Part shown: in pieces, positions 6,120 to 14,448 of the stretch | How the letters are laid out: each line of letters begins with the position of its first letter | How positions within the stretch are numbered: position 1 is the first letter of the stretch | Program-made: the position numbers and the translations under genes | Notes under the pieces: generated by a model | Told to the model about the DNA's origin: nothing | The model's input: the letters and a program-made list of their open reading frames with translations, nothing else | Database searches by the model: none | Assembly: GCF_020521235.1 (NCBI RefSeq) | Contig: NZ_BLAY01000060.1 | Span: forward strand, 1-51,753 | Source of the DNA: Microseira wollei NIES-4236 | GTDB taxonomy: Bacteria; Cyanobacteriota; Cyanobacteriia; Cyanobacteriales; Aerosakkonemataceae | Direction: 5' to 3' | Length of the DNA: 51,753 nt

Positions 6120-8756
6120 TTATTCACCCTGGATAAAAGATTCTCCCCATTTAACCTCAACCGTACCATTGGGCGCGATCAGAACCTTATATTCAGCTAC
6201 AGGCCCCTTAATTTCCTTGGGAGGTTGATTAGTTTCCTTGTCTTTGACTGACAATTTGGGCAGGGGAGTCTTTTCCACAAAATCAACCGACAGTTTACCG
6301 ATGGGTTCGTAGGAAACAATCTCTACTTCTTTGGTTACCAGCACCCGATAAACTAACGTATCGCTGAAAGTGGCGGGTGTTTGATTGTCTTCAGTAGTAG
6401 TGGATGTTTGCGAATTTTGTACGATTAATTTTTGCAGTTCTTCTTGCAACTTCTCGATGGTTGCCTTATCCGTAATAGCTGGCAGGGGCGACGCAATCGA
6501 GGTGTTCAAACTAGAGAGAATTTCAGAGGGTATACCAGCATCTTTCTTCAATTCGAGCGGTGGTTTTAGCTCGTTTTTCTCCACATCGAGAGTTTGACTG
6601 AGTAACTGGTTGACAGTTTTGCTGTCATTTTGGGTGAGCAATCGATGCTGGTATGCTGTATATTGATATTCTCTCGAAGTCTTGCCCTGAATCACATCAA
6701 TCCCGTGTAGGGCTGCTTTATAACCCACATAAGCTGGCGATTCATCGACAATAGATTGCAGGGGGTGATTCGGATTGAGCAGCGCGTTTGCCCAGGTCCG
6801 AGTTAAAGGAATAATCCCAAACACAGACACTTTGTTCTCTAACTTCAAGTCCTCAACTGCCTTGACGCTCATCGAAGTATTTACCGGAGCGCCTGCCCAC
6901 AATATATTGATATTCGGGTTAGCTTTCAGCATTTCCTTCACTTTTGGCAAATCTTCTTCGGTTTGTGCATTCGTCGATGCAGTTTGATTCCAACTCACCC
7001 CGGAATCTTTCATACCTGCTTGAAAGCCCTGGAAATATGGATAAAGGCGACTCGAATCTGCCCCATCCACCAGACCAACATTTAGCTGTTGACCCCGTCT
7101 ATTTTTCTTGGCCCAATTTCCCAGATACTTGCCCAAATCGTAGCCCATTTTGAACGAATCGCTTTCGTAACAAGCAAACGCTACTTTCTGCCCTTCTTTC
7201 GACAGGCAATCGCCGATATTGAGCGGTACTACGCCAGAGATGTAAGCTTTTTGGATAGCAGATATGGATTCTTCCGGGTCTAGGGGTCTAACTAAAATTA
7301 CATCCACATCCTCGGCGAGTAATTGTTTGATTCCTTGGGCTTCTTCTTCGATAGTCTCTCCAGTCTTGAGCGATATAATTTCAATTTGTGGGTTTTCCTT
7401 GGCTGCACTCTCCATGCCTTGCTGATACAACTTAAAAATCGCGGTATTATTTGCAATCAGCAATCCCACTTTGTACTTATCTGCACCAGGTTTGGCAATT
7501 TTTTCTGACCAATCATCATCTTTGAACGCTTTTTCCCAGTTGTAGGATCGTTTCACTTGATCTGCTGACCAAAACTTAGCTCGCTTCAGGTTAGCACGCT
7601 CAAAATCAGCCCCGATTATTATCGTGCCATTCCGCAAATCCGCATATCGCAGGGAAGCTCCTTTAAAGTTAGCTTTGTAGAGATCTGCTCCCTGAAGATT
7701 AGCGCGATTCAGGTTAGATTCTGTGAGATTGGCTAGGGTGAGAGTCGCTCCTTGAAGGTCTGCCCAAAGCAATCTAGCACCAGTGATGGAGGCTTTTTTT
7801 AGGTTCGCACCCCTGAGATAAACTCGGCTCATGCGAGTGCTATCGAGATTGGCTTCTTCTAAATTGGCTCCCTCCAAGCTAGCAGCGCGGAGAACTGCTC
7901 CTTTGAGATTCGCCCCTTTCAAATTTGCCCCTTTGAGATTGGCTCTCTCTAAGTTCGCTCCCTCCAGATTCGTTCCCTCCAGATTCGCTCCCGACAGGTT
8001 GGCTCCCTTTAAATTAGCGCCAGCCAGGTTCATCTGGGAAAGGTTAATTCCTTCATATCTATAGAATTGGGGAGGCCATTTGGCAAAAGTTGCTAATCCC
8101 AATTGAAATTTATAGCACTTATTCAGCTTAATGTCTTCCAAGTTGGCGTTGGGAGCCTGTTCTCCTAATAGACTTTCGCAGTACTTGTTGAGCGTCTCAA
8201 GCGCTTCAATTCTCGATTCTGAATATTCAACGCCCTTCTGATTTCTAATTTCTTGCCGCGCTGAATCTAGCAATTCCTGCTGTCGCTGGGGAGCTTCCAT
8301 AAAGTAGGCTCCCATTGCTGCCAACAGGGTAAATTGACCAATAACTGTAGCTAAACTATATAGGGAAATATTTTCACACCATTTAACAAAGTCCCCCAGT
8401 CGCTGGTCTAAAAACTTCAAAGGGTTCAGCCACTGATTCTCAGGTTTCTTTGGCAATCTTTCCAAGTAGTAATTTTCAAACATGCGCCGGTAGCTTTCGG
8501 CTGGCATCTCCATTCGTTTAGCTTCCTGGAGCAATTTGTATTCTTTTTTAACTGGATCTTCAATCTTATCTACTCGCTTAAAGCTGGCGTCTAAGTTCTG
8601 CAATACGCTTTCTAATTCCGATATTTCAGCTTGCTCTTCTGGCGTTGCTTCAACCTTTGTTTCTGTTTCGTCTTCTGTCTTTTCCTTCCCCATAATCATT
8701 CTTTTTAGGTGTTGGCTTATTGCGATATTTTTTAGGGAAAATCGGAAGTTTGGCAT
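6120..8756 (-). CDS. Fusion of pentapeptide repeats and a periplasmic sugar-binding-type domain
   Basis: An 878-residue protein with an unusual order. Residues 1-130 are charged and helical. A hydrophobic segment near 131-153 (SLATVIGQFTLLAAMGAYFM) is a likely membrane anchor. Residues 235-395 are pentapeptide repeats (A(N/D)LxG, e.g. GANLKGANLSGANLEGTNL), predicting a right-handed quadrilateral beta helix. Residues 428-690 resemble a ribose/rhamnose-type substrate-binding domain (YKVGLLIANNTAIFKLYQQG, DVDVILVRPLDPE, NVGLVDGADSS). The tail (750-878) holds a coiled-coil stretch and a beta-rich domain. The binding domain probably lies outside the membrane. No permease or ATPase is adjacent, so sensing is as likely as transport. 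The start may be the Met at 8699 instead. It opposes ureC. Confidence 0.85.
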   Translation of the reverse strand: MPNFRFSLKNIAISQHLKRMIMGKEKTEDETETKVEATPEEQAEISELESVLQNLDASFKRVDKIEDPVKKEYKLLQEAKRMEMPAESYRRMFENYYLERLPKKPENQWLNPLKFLDQRLGDFVKWCENISLYSLATVIGQFTLLAAMGAYFMEAPQRQQELLDSARQEIRNQKGVEYSESRIEALETLNKYCESLLGEQAPNANLEDIKLNKCYKFQLGLATFAKWPPQFYRYEGINLSQMNLAGANLKGANLSGANLEGTNLEGANLERANLKGANLKGANLKGAVLRAASLEGANLEEANLDSTRMSRVYLRGANLKKASITGARLLWADLQGATLTLANLTESNLNRANLQGADLYKANFKGASLRYADLRNGTIIIGADFERANLKRAKFWSADQVKRSYNWEKAFKDDDWSEKIAKPGADKYKVGLLIANNTAIFKLYQQGMESAAKENPQIEIISLKTGETIEEEAQGIKQLLAEDVDVILVRPLDPEESISAIQKAYISGVVPLNIGDCLSKEGQKVAFACYESDSFKMGYDLGKYLGNWAKKNRRGQQLNVGLVDGADSSRLYPYFQGFQAGMKDSGVSWNQTASTNAQTEEDLPKVKEMLKANPNINILWAGAPVNTSMSVKAVEDLKLENKVSVFGIIPLTRTWANALLNPNHPLQSIVDESPAYVGYKAALHGIDVIQGKTSREYQYTAYQHRLLTQNDSKTVNQLLSQTLDVEKNELKPPLELKKDAGIPSEILSSLNTSIASPLPAITDKATIEKLQEELQKLIVQNSQTSTTTEDNQTPATFSDTLVYRVLVTKEVEIVSYEPIGKLSVDFVEKTPLPKLSVKDKETNQPPKEIKGPVAEYKVLIAPNGTVEVKWGESFIQGE

Positions 8757-8911
8757 AATTGTTGCAGCCAGCGGGTAAACTGGTCAATAATTCGCTGATT
8801 GCATCTTCTTCAAGTATAATCTCATTTGCTATAGCATCTTGTGTTGAGTACAATTATTTAATTTAATAAATAAAAGCTCAAAAAAATTAAAGCTAGTCAA
8901 GAGGTCATCAT
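8757..8911. promoter_or_regulatory. Divergent promoter region of the pentapeptide fusion gene and ureC
   Basis: A 155-bp spacer, strongly AT-rich between 8850 and 8890, from which ureC must be transcribed independently of ureDAB. AAGAGGT lies 6-12 nt upstream of the ureC ATG and serves as ribosome binding site. A 67-codon TTG-started frame (8853-8650, minus) also opens here and overlaps the start of the fusion gene in another frame; I cannot say whether it is translated. Confidence 0.5.
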
Positions 8912-10660
8912 ATGAGCTATAGAATGGATCGCCGCGCCTATGCCGAAACTTATGGCCCGACAGTGGGGGATCGCATCCGCTTAGCCGATACAGAATTATT
9001 CATCGAAGTCGAACGAGATTTTACCACCTACGGCGATGAAGTCAAATTCGGCGGCGGTAAAGTTATCCGCGATGGGATGGGACAATCTCCCATTTCTAAC
9101 GCCGATGGTGCTGTCGATATGGTGATTACCAATGCCCTAATTTTAGATTGGTGGGGGATTGTCAAAGCCGATATTGGGATAAAAGATGGCAAAATTTGCC
9201 AAATTGGTAAAGCCGGAAATCCCTATATTCAAGATAACGTTGATATTATTATCGGCCCCGGCACCGAAGTCGTTGCTGGAGAAGGAAAGATTCTCACCGC
9301 AGGTGGAATTGATACGCACATTCACTTTATTTGCCCGCAGCAAATTGAGGTAGCGATCGCATCCGGCATCACCACCATGCTGGGCGGCGGTACTGGCCCC
9401 GCCACGGGTACAAATGCTACCACCTGCACACCCGGCCCTTGGCATATTTACCGAATGCTGCAAGCCGCCGACGCCTTCCCCGTGAACCTGGGATTTTTGG
9501 GCAAAGGCAATAGCAGCCAGCCCCAAGGACTCGAAGAACAAATCCTCGCCGGTGCAATGGGTTTAAAGTTGCACGAAGATTGGGGAACCACCCCCGCAGC
9601 AATTGATACCTGTTTGACCGTGGCGGAAAAATACGATGTACAGGTAGCAATTCATACCGATACTCTCAACGAAGCCGGGTTTGTGGAAGCTACTATCGCC
9701 GCGTTTAAAGGTCGCGCCATACATACCTACCATACGGAAGGTGCGGGGGGCGGACACGCACCGGACATTATCAAAGTGTGCGGTGAAGCGAATGTGTTGC
9801 CTTCTTCGACCAATCCGACGCGCCCTTATACTTTGAATACCTTAGACGAACACTTGGATATGTTGATGGTGTGCCATCACCTGTCGCCGGGGATTCCAGA
9901 GGATGTGGCGTTTGCAGAATCAAGGATTCGCAGGGAAACTATTGCCGCTGAGGATATTTTGCACGATTTGGGCGCTTTTAGCATGATTTCCTCGGATTCT
10001 CAGGCGATGGGCAGAGTGGGAGAAGTGATTATTCGCACTTGGCAGACGGCGCATAAGATGAAAGTGCAGCGGGGGTTGCTTTTGGACGGGCAAGATGCCC
10101 ATCCCACAAGAGTTGATGCCCATCCTGCAAGAGTTGAGCATGATAATTTTCGGGCGAAGCGGTATGTGGCAAAATATACTATCAATCCGGCGATTACCCA
10201 TGGGATTGCACAGTATGTGGGGTCTGTGGAAGAGGGGAAATTGGCGGATTTGTGTCTTTGGCAACCAGCGTTTTTTGGGGTGAAACCGGAAATGGTTATT
10301 AAGGGGGGTGCGATCGCCTACTCCCAGATGGGGGATGCGAATGCAAGTATTCCTACGCCGCAACCCGTGCATATGCGCCCGATGTTTGGTAGTTTTGCAG
10401 GAGCAAGAACAGCTACATCTTTAACCTTTGTTTCCCAAGCGGCATTAGAAAGAGAAATTCCGGCGCAATTAAAGTTACAAAAATCTGCCGTTGCAGTTGC
10501 GGGGACGCGCCAAATTAGCAAGCGGGATATGAAATTAAACGATGCATTACCCCGCATGGAAGTCGATGCGGAAACTTACGAAGTGAGGGCAGATGGCGAG
10601 TTGTTAATTTGCGAACCTGCGACAGTTTTGCCAATGGCGCAGCGGTACTTTTTGTTTTAG
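8912..10660 (+). CDS. ureC: Urease subunit alpha (catalytic)
   Basis: A 582-residue urease alpha subunit. All nickel-centre residues are visible: H136 and H138 (GGIDTHIHF), K219 to be carbamylated ([10 protein letters not shown]), H221, H248 ([12 protein letters not shown]), H274 ([12 protein letters not shown]) and D362 ([12 protein letters not shown]). The flap Cys-His pair is C321-H322 ([20 protein letters not shown]). It is about a dozen residues longer than usual because a 21-bp tandem duplication near residues 395-408 adds [14 protein letters not shown] ahead of the conserved DNFRAKRY block, on the surface side of the flap region. ureC stands apart from ureDAB, with its own promoter region. 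Confidence 0.97.
   Translation: MSYRMDRRAYAETYGPTVGDRIRLADTELFIEVERDFTTYGDEVKFGGGKVIRDGMGQSPISNADGAVDMVITNALILDWWGIVKADIGIKDGKICQIGKAGNPYIQDNVDIIIGPGTEVVAGEGKILTAGGIDTHIHFICPQQIEVAIASGITTMLGGGTGPATGTNATTCTPGPWHIYRMLQAADAFPVNLGFLGKGNSSQPQGLEEQILAGAMGLKLHEDWGTTPAAIDTCLTVAEKYDVQVAIHTDTLNEAGFVEATIAAFKGRAIHTYHTEGAGGGHAPDIIKVCGEANVLPSSTNPTRPYTLNTLDEHLDMLMVCHHLSPGIPEDVAFAESRIRRETIAAEDILHDLGAFSMISSDSQAMGRVGEVIIRTWQTAHKMKVQRGLLLDGQDAHPTRVDAHPARVEHDNFRAKRYVAKYTINPAITHGIAQYVGSVEEGKLADLCLWQPAFFGVKPEMVIKGGAIAYSQMGDANASIPTPQPVHMRPMFGSFAGARTATSLTFVSQAALEREIPAQLKLQKSAVAVAGTRQISKRDMKLNDALPRMEVDAETYEVRADGELLICEPATVLPMAQRYFLF
10094..10135 (+). repeat. In-frame 21-bp tandem duplication inside ureC
   Basis: Two 21-bp units, 10094-10114 and 10115-10135, differ only at CCCA versus CCTG. 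Each encodes seven residues ([14 protein letters not shown]). The unit resembles a dispersed GATGCCCATCCCACAAG-type repeat that I associate with filamentous cyanobacteria, though I cannot verify that here. Confidence 0.85.
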
Positions 10661-10815
10661 CTAAAGCAGGGAGATAAGGGAGACAAGGGAGGTGCAGAGG
10701 GAAATTTGAATCTATTGCTCTCCATCTCCTCAGCTTCCTACCTTCCTCACCCTCCCAGATTGCCATGCTGCTTGTTATGTTAAAATAAAACAATATTTAT
10801 GAGGAAGAAGCCAAT

Positions 10816-11913
10816 ATGCGCCAAGCCATCTTTCTTTCTTCTCCTGATGTTTGGCAACGAGGACACGGAGAAAATCATCCCCTTAAACCTGAACGATTGC
10901 AGCGCACGTTTGAATTGCTTTGTGAATACAATGCTTTTAATGCACCCAACGTTCGGGTTGTGTCGCCTCGCCTTGCTACCGATGATGAGTTAGCTCTTTT
11001 CCACACTCGACAATATATTGAAGTGGTGCGATCGCTCAACAACGATAGCAATAAAAAAGAGGGCTTCCGGTATGGATTTGATTCGGCAGATAACCCGATT
11101 TTTCCTGATATGTTTGCATCGGAAAGCTTAAAGGTAGGCAGCGCTCTTTTAGGGGCAGAATTGTTAATCAAACAAGAGTGCGATGTCGCTTTCAGCTACA
11201 GTGGCGGATTGCACCACAGCCTCCCAGATCGAGTATCGGGTTTTTGCGTCTTCAACGATGCGGCAGTAGCAATTCACTGGTTACTGCAACAAGGATTGCG
11301 CGTGGCGTATGTCGATATCGACGTGCATCACGGGGACGGCGTGCAAGCAGCTTTCTACGATAACGACCAAGTATTAACTATTTCTCTGCATCAGGTTCCT
11401 TTATTTCCTGGCAGCGGATATGTTGATGAAATCGGGGTAGATAAAGGCAAGGGTTACTGCGTTAACGTCCCCTTACCTCCGCGTACAGACGATCGAACTT
11501 ACTTGTGGGCATTTAATCAAGTGGTTCCCCCCCTTGTGGAACGGTTTAAACCTGATATTGTCGTCACTCAGTTAGGAGTTGATACCCACTACAAAGACCC
11601 TTTAGCAGGAATGAATTTAACTACAAACGGACAGACAAATTTATTTGCAGCTTTAGATAAATTAGCTCCCAAATGGCTGGCATTGGGCGGTGGCGGATAT
11701 GATATTTCCGTTGTACCCCGTGCCTGGACATTAGCTTTTGGCGTCATGTCAGGACAGGAATTTCCAGAGCAATTACCAACTAATTATCGCGCTAAGTATG
11801 GAGGGCAATGGCTGTGGGATAAACCATTGGCAGAAAGTACATTACCCCAAGTTAGACAAAGGGTAGAAGCGGTGGTCGCTGAGGTCAAAAAGTGCCATCA
11901 AATTGCCAGCTAA
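10816..11913 (+). CDS. Histone deacetylase-family (AcuC-like) deacetylase
   Basis: A 365-residue zinc-dependent deacetylase of the arginase/HDAC fold, full length. Catalytic features are present: the HENHPLKPERL substrate-side block near residue 18, the His pair in GGLHHSLPDRVSGFCVFNDA, zinc ligands in YVDIDVHHGDGVQ, the third zinc Asp in QLGVDTHYKDPLAGM, and the catalytic Tyr in LGGGGYDISVVPRAW. Bacterial members deacetylate acetyl-CoA synthetase (AcuC), polyamines or acetoin-related substrates; which applies here is unknown. A GAGGAAG ribosome binding site precedes the ATG. It lies about 155 bp after ureC, on the same strand, with no clear functional tie to urease. Confidence 0.93.
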   Translation: MRQAIFLSSPDVWQRGHGENHPLKPERLQRTFELLCEYNAFNAPNVRVVSPRLATDDELALFHTRQYIEVVRSLNNDSNKKEGFRYGFDSADNPIFPDMFASESLKVGSALLGAELLIKQECDVAFSYSGGLHHSLPDRVSGFCVFNDAAVAIHWLLQQGLRVAYVDIDVHHGDGVQAAFYDNDQVLTISLHQVPLFPGSGYVDEIGVDKGKGYCVNVPLPPRTDDRTYLWAFNQVVPPLVERFKPDIVVTQLGVDTHYKDPLAGMNLTTNGQTNLFAALDKLAPKWLALGGGGYDISVVPRAWTLAFGVMSGQEFPEQLPTNYRAKYGGQWLWDKPLAESTLPQVRQRVEAVVAEVKKCHQIAS

Positions 11914-11918
11914 TAATT

Positions 11919-11944
11919 GATACCAAATCCGCTTTAATTTTTGG
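11919..11944. repeat. Solo end of the ATACCAAATCCG repeat family
   Basis: ATACCAAATCCGCTTTAATT, just after the deacetylase stop, matches the left terminus of the 119-bp element at 18167-18285. No partner end is visible, so this is a relic. Confidence 0.6.
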
Positions 11945-11995
11945 TTATTTTTAGATCGTGGTGCAGTTTTAACCTCATGAGTTCCGATCGTAATT

Positions 11996-12592
11996 CTATT
12001 GCGCGATCGCTTTCTGAAAAATTCTGATCGCTTCTCCTGTATCTGTTTCTGCAATCAGAATACAGCGTTTGAATAAATCAATATCGAGGTCTTCTAATCC
12101 GGGTAACTTGCTACGATCGATGCGTTCGTAGCCACTGGTGTTAAGCGCATATAACATTAAAACTCCATCTTGCCATAACCAAACTTCGGGAACCTCTAAC
12201 GCGCGATAACGTGCAAGTTTATCGATGCCACCACTGGTGAAAATAACCTCAATTGAAAGATCGGGAATTGGCTTAACACTGCCAATGCAATAAGACTGAT
12301 CGGCTTGAGCTGATGCTTCTCCTTCTCGCTCTTGGGTCATGGCTCCTGTAGGTTGAAAGAAAATTCCTTTCTGAGCTAGAAAGCATGTCACCAACCAACC
12401 GATAACGTGCCCAAAAAGTTCATGTTCGCGTCCTGGCATGAGAATTTCAATTGTTCCATTATAGTAAAATAAACGGATTCCAGTGGAGCCTTCAAATCCT
12501 TTTTGAATGTGTTTGAACTGTGTCCAGGTTCGTCCCCGATCGACGATGCGTTGATCCTGGATTGGAGATTTCCGCAGTGGCGTTTGTGTCAT
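11996..12592 (-). CDS. Uma2-family (DUF820) putative restriction endonuclease
   Basis: A 198-residue Uma2 protein, a PD-(D/E)XK-fold family greatly expanded in cyanobacteria, of unknown biological role. The core is visible as IPDLSIEVIFTSGGIDKLARY near residues 108-128, where Asp and Glu occupy the active-site positions, followed by VPEVWLWQDGVLMLYAL. The length is normal. A 27-bp sequence upstream of its start is repeated upstream of the next Uma2 gene, suggesting the two arose by, or were shuffled through, a local duplication. The protein sequences themselves are only distantly alike. Confidence 0.88.
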   Translation of the reverse strand: MTQTPLRKSPIQDQRIVDRGRTWTQFKHIQKGFEGSTGIRLFYYNGTIEILMPGREHELFGHVIGWLVTCFLAQKGIFFQPTGAMTQEREGEASAQADQSYCIGSVKPIPDLSIEVIFTSGGIDKLARYRALEVPEVWLWQDGVLMLYALNTSGYERIDRSKLPGLEDLDIDLFKRCILIAETDTGEAIRIFQKAIAQ

Positions 12593-12610
12593 AGCGATCG
12601 CGCCTCATCT

Positions 12611-12637
12611 TAGCCCAATTAATGCTTTCAGTTTACC
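12611..12637. repeat. 27-bp direct repeat, copy 1 (partner at 13293-13319)
   Basis: TAGCCCAATTAATGCTTTCA followed by GT(T/C)TACC occurs here and at 13293-13319 with one difference. Each copy lies just upstream of a Uma2 start codon, and together they bracket the second Uma2 gene. Confidence 0.8.
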
Positions 12638-13283
12638 TACCAGCCCTCAAAACCTGTTCAGCCGTCAATTTTAAATCTGGGAAGGTTTTAGAGACGATCG
12701 TCTGATTACCCCGAAGTTGCTGAATTTCATAATCTCCGTTCGCTAGCGTACAGATAGAGAGGGTAGGTTGCTTGGGTTTGCCAATGTGTCGAGTACCCCC
12801 TAATCCTGCGTAGTCTGCAATCCAATATTCGGGAATGCCTAAAACCGCGTAGTCTTCAACTTTACGAGCATAATCATTTTGCCAGTTGCTACTCACAACT
12901 TCCGCCACAAATTTGATCGAACTACCCAGCGTCAAGATCGACTGGTCAGACCAAAGCGGTTCATTGGTAAGTTCATTTCGTGAAGCGAAGCTATCCCGTA
13001 GGGAATCGACAATTGCAACATCAGGTCGAAATGCTGTCATCTCAATGTTAGAAGGGCGCAATAGTCCTCGCTGAAGAACAAACCAAGGTAAGCCTGTTCC
13101 GTCGATCTGAACGCAGATCTTTGTAGTAATAAAGGCTGCAACCTCTTCATGCAAACCTGTTGGTTCCAAGTCAAACACCTCTCCATCGATCAGTTCGTAG
13201 CGATTCTCGCCACCATAACGCGCGAGAAACTCGTCAAAACTGAGTGGTTTCTGTTGTATTGGTTGGTCGATCGAAATCGTCAT
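12633..13283 (-). CDS. Uma2-family (DUF820) putative restriction endonuclease
   Basis: A 216-residue Uma2 protein. Family landmarks are LSFDEFLARYGGENRYELIDGE at the N terminus, FRPDVAIVD in the centre, FVAEVVSSNWQNDYARKVEDY and GIPEYWIADY. The Asp of RPDV and the Glu of AEVVS would be the PD-(D/E)XK residues. It is in tandem with the Uma2 gene downstream (41-bp gap). The N-terminal family blocks are clearer here than in its neighbour. Function is unknown; the fold suggests nuclease activity, perhaps in mobile-element biology. Confidence 0.9.
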   Translation of the reverse strand: MTISIDQPIQQKPLSFDEFLARYGGENRYELIDGEVFDLEPTGLHEEVAAFITTKICVQIDGTGLPWFVLQRGLLRPSNIEMTAFRPDVAIVDSLRDSFASRNELTNEPLWSDQSILTLGSSIKFVAEVVSSNWQNDYARKVEDYAVLGIPEYWIADYAGLGGTRHIGKPKQPTLSICTLANGDYEIQQLRGNQTIVSKTFPDLKLTAEQVLRAGR

Positions 13284-13469
13284 AGGTCAACCTAGCCCAA
13301 TTAATGCTTTCAGTCTACCAGAGCTTACTTTCAAAGTATCTCTCTTACAATGCGATCGCTTGTTAGCGACTGATATCATGTCAGGCTTTTCACCCTTAAT
13401 TAAAACTCTCCGCGTCCCCGCGTCCCCGTTTCTCCGCGTCAGTCCTAATTATGGGTATTCAACCGGACA

Positions 13470-13868
13470 TCATATGACAGTATATTTTCCCGATCTCCCG
13501 TACCCACCCCACAAAATTTTTGTGACTTTGTGAGGTGGGCATCTCGATCTTACAGCGGATTGCTTTCTTAGTGAGGTACACCTTTGTTTGTGTAGCGGCA
13601 CCCTTAAGGGTGCCGCTACACAAACAAAGCGATAACGCTTTCCCTCACGCGGCTGCAAGCCGCTATAATCGCCCGCTACAACAGAGTTATTTGTGCGATC
13701 GCCCAGATCGAACACTACCTCAAATCGCTTGTTAGGGATTCGCTGACGGAACAGGCGCAAATGTCCCTCTGCATCAGAACGACTCTTGTATCGGCTGATG
13801 GTCACCCATTGCAGCGTTGGCAGTAGACGCACGACTGCCCAAGGCTTAAGACGATCGTTGTCAGCCAT
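13470..13868 (-). CDS. Small conserved-looking protein with a repeat-derived C-terminal half
   Basis: Of 132 residues, only the first 55 or so look like ordinary protein: MADNDRLKPWAVVRLLP, then SRYKSRSDAEGHLRLFRQ and RFEVVFDLGD. I associate this block with small cyanobacterial proteins of unknown function but cannot name the family. From about residue 80 the sequence is read through a 48-bp perfect palindrome and its flanks (RFVCVAAPLRVPLHKQR), so the ancestral C terminus has probably been replaced. AAAGGAG precedes the ATG by a suitable distance, and a 9-bp hairpin lies upstream in the leader. Confidence 0.6.
   Translation of the reverse strand: MADNDRLKPWAVVRLLPTLQWVTISRYKSRSDAEGHLRLFRQRIPNKRFEVVFDLGDRTNNSVVAGDYSGLQPREGKRYRFVCVAAPLRVPLHKQRCTSLRKQSAVRSRCPPHKVTKILWGGYGRSGKYTVI
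13582..13629. repeat. 48-bp perfect palindrome
   Basis: 24-bp arms without any mismatch or loop, centred at 13605/13606 on CCCTTAAGGG, with outer part CTTTGTTTGTGTAGCGGCAC. The TTTGTTTGTGTAG module recurs inside the 119-bp element (about 18220-18233) and a related CACCCTTAAGGGTG core lies in the 211-bp element at about 5915. Confidence 0.95.
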
Positions 13869-13901
13869 AATAGAGTAATCTCCTTTCTAAATTGGAGCCA
13901 G

Positions 13902-13937
13902 AGCCAGCGCTGTACTTGCCATAGTTGGGCGCTGGCT
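13902..13937 (-). promoter_or_regulatory. Hairpin in the leader of the 13470-13868 gene
   Basis: A perfect 9-bp stem AGCCAGCGC (13902-13910) / GCGCTGGCT (13929-13937) with an 18-nt loop, 33 bp upstream of the start codon on the minus strand. On that strand it would be in the 5' leader, between promoter and ribosome binding site. A role in attenuation or mRNA stability is possible. Confidence 0.5.
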
Positions 13938-14040
13938 TTTGACTATTTGATGAGAATTGCAAAAAACATAGAAAAATCTTCCATGTTTTTCTTTGGTTTA
14001 CTACACCTTACCATATAAATTTCGGAATTTAAAGTCCTAT

Positions 14041-14090
14041 TAAATCATACTAAATCAGCATTAGTAAGCCTTAGTAAGCATTAGTAAGCA
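14041..14090. promoter_or_regulatory. Tandem 10-bp direct repeats upstream of the RHH gene, candidate operator
   Basis: Three units of TTAGTAAGC(C/A) occupy 14061-14090 without gaps, preceded by two related decamers (TAAATCATAC, TAAATCAGCA). The last ends 79 bp before the RHH start codon. A period of 10 bp places every unit on the same DNA face. Ribbon-helix-helix proteins commonly bind short tandem direct repeats upstream of their own genes, so this is a plausible autoregulatory site. Confidence 0.5.
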
Positions 14091-14169
14091 TTTCTCATGC
14101 TCGGTATGCCAAACAACCAAGTAGTGTGTAATATAATGAATGGATGAAACTTCCATACAACAGAAGTAC

Positions 14170-14328
14170 ATGAGTAACAGCAAACGCATTTCAGTTTCTG
14201 TGACAGCAGAAACCAGGAATAATCTACAAGCACTATGTGAGGTCGAAAAGCGATCTATGTCCAATTTTGTGAAGTTGTTGATACAAAGTGCCATCGACAC
14301 AGCCAAGGCAAAGGGGAAGATTGAATGA
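14170..14328 (+). CDS. Small ribbon-helix-helix (CopG/Arc-like) DNA-binding protein
   Basis: A 52-residue protein starting MSNSKRISVSVTAETRNNL. The pattern of one short strand (RISVSV), a helix (AETRNNLQALCEVEKR) and a second helix (SMSNFVKLLIQSAIDTAKA) is that of a ribbon-helix-helix fold. I chose the ATG at 14170 because an upstream in-frame ATG (14140) would add ten residues outside the fold. Such proteins are antitoxins, plasmid-copy regulators or repressors. It precedes the second MntA/HepT pair by 120 bp on the same strand and may regulate it, though no RHH-associated toxin is adjacent. Confidence 0.75.
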   Translation: MSNSKRISVSVTAETRNNLQALCEVEKRSMSNFVKLLIQSAIDTAKAKGKIE

Positions 14329-14448
14329 AGTGCGATCGTTGTTGCAGGGACACGGCATCCGAATAACTTTGATTTAGTCACAAAACTTACTCTAGCCTTA
14401 GTCCCTACCTTGTCGTTGATACAACTAAAAACAACTGCGAGCATATAT

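Noticed and set aside
7831-8064. Plus-strand frame rich in APSKFAPSRF-like repeats
   Set aside because: Exact antisense of the pentapeptide-repeat segment; its periodicity is inherited.
8650-8853. 67-codon TTG-started frame before the pentapeptide fusion gene
   Set aside because: Weak start and overlap with a well-supported gene in another frame; kept only as a remark, since a coupled small protein cannot be excluded.
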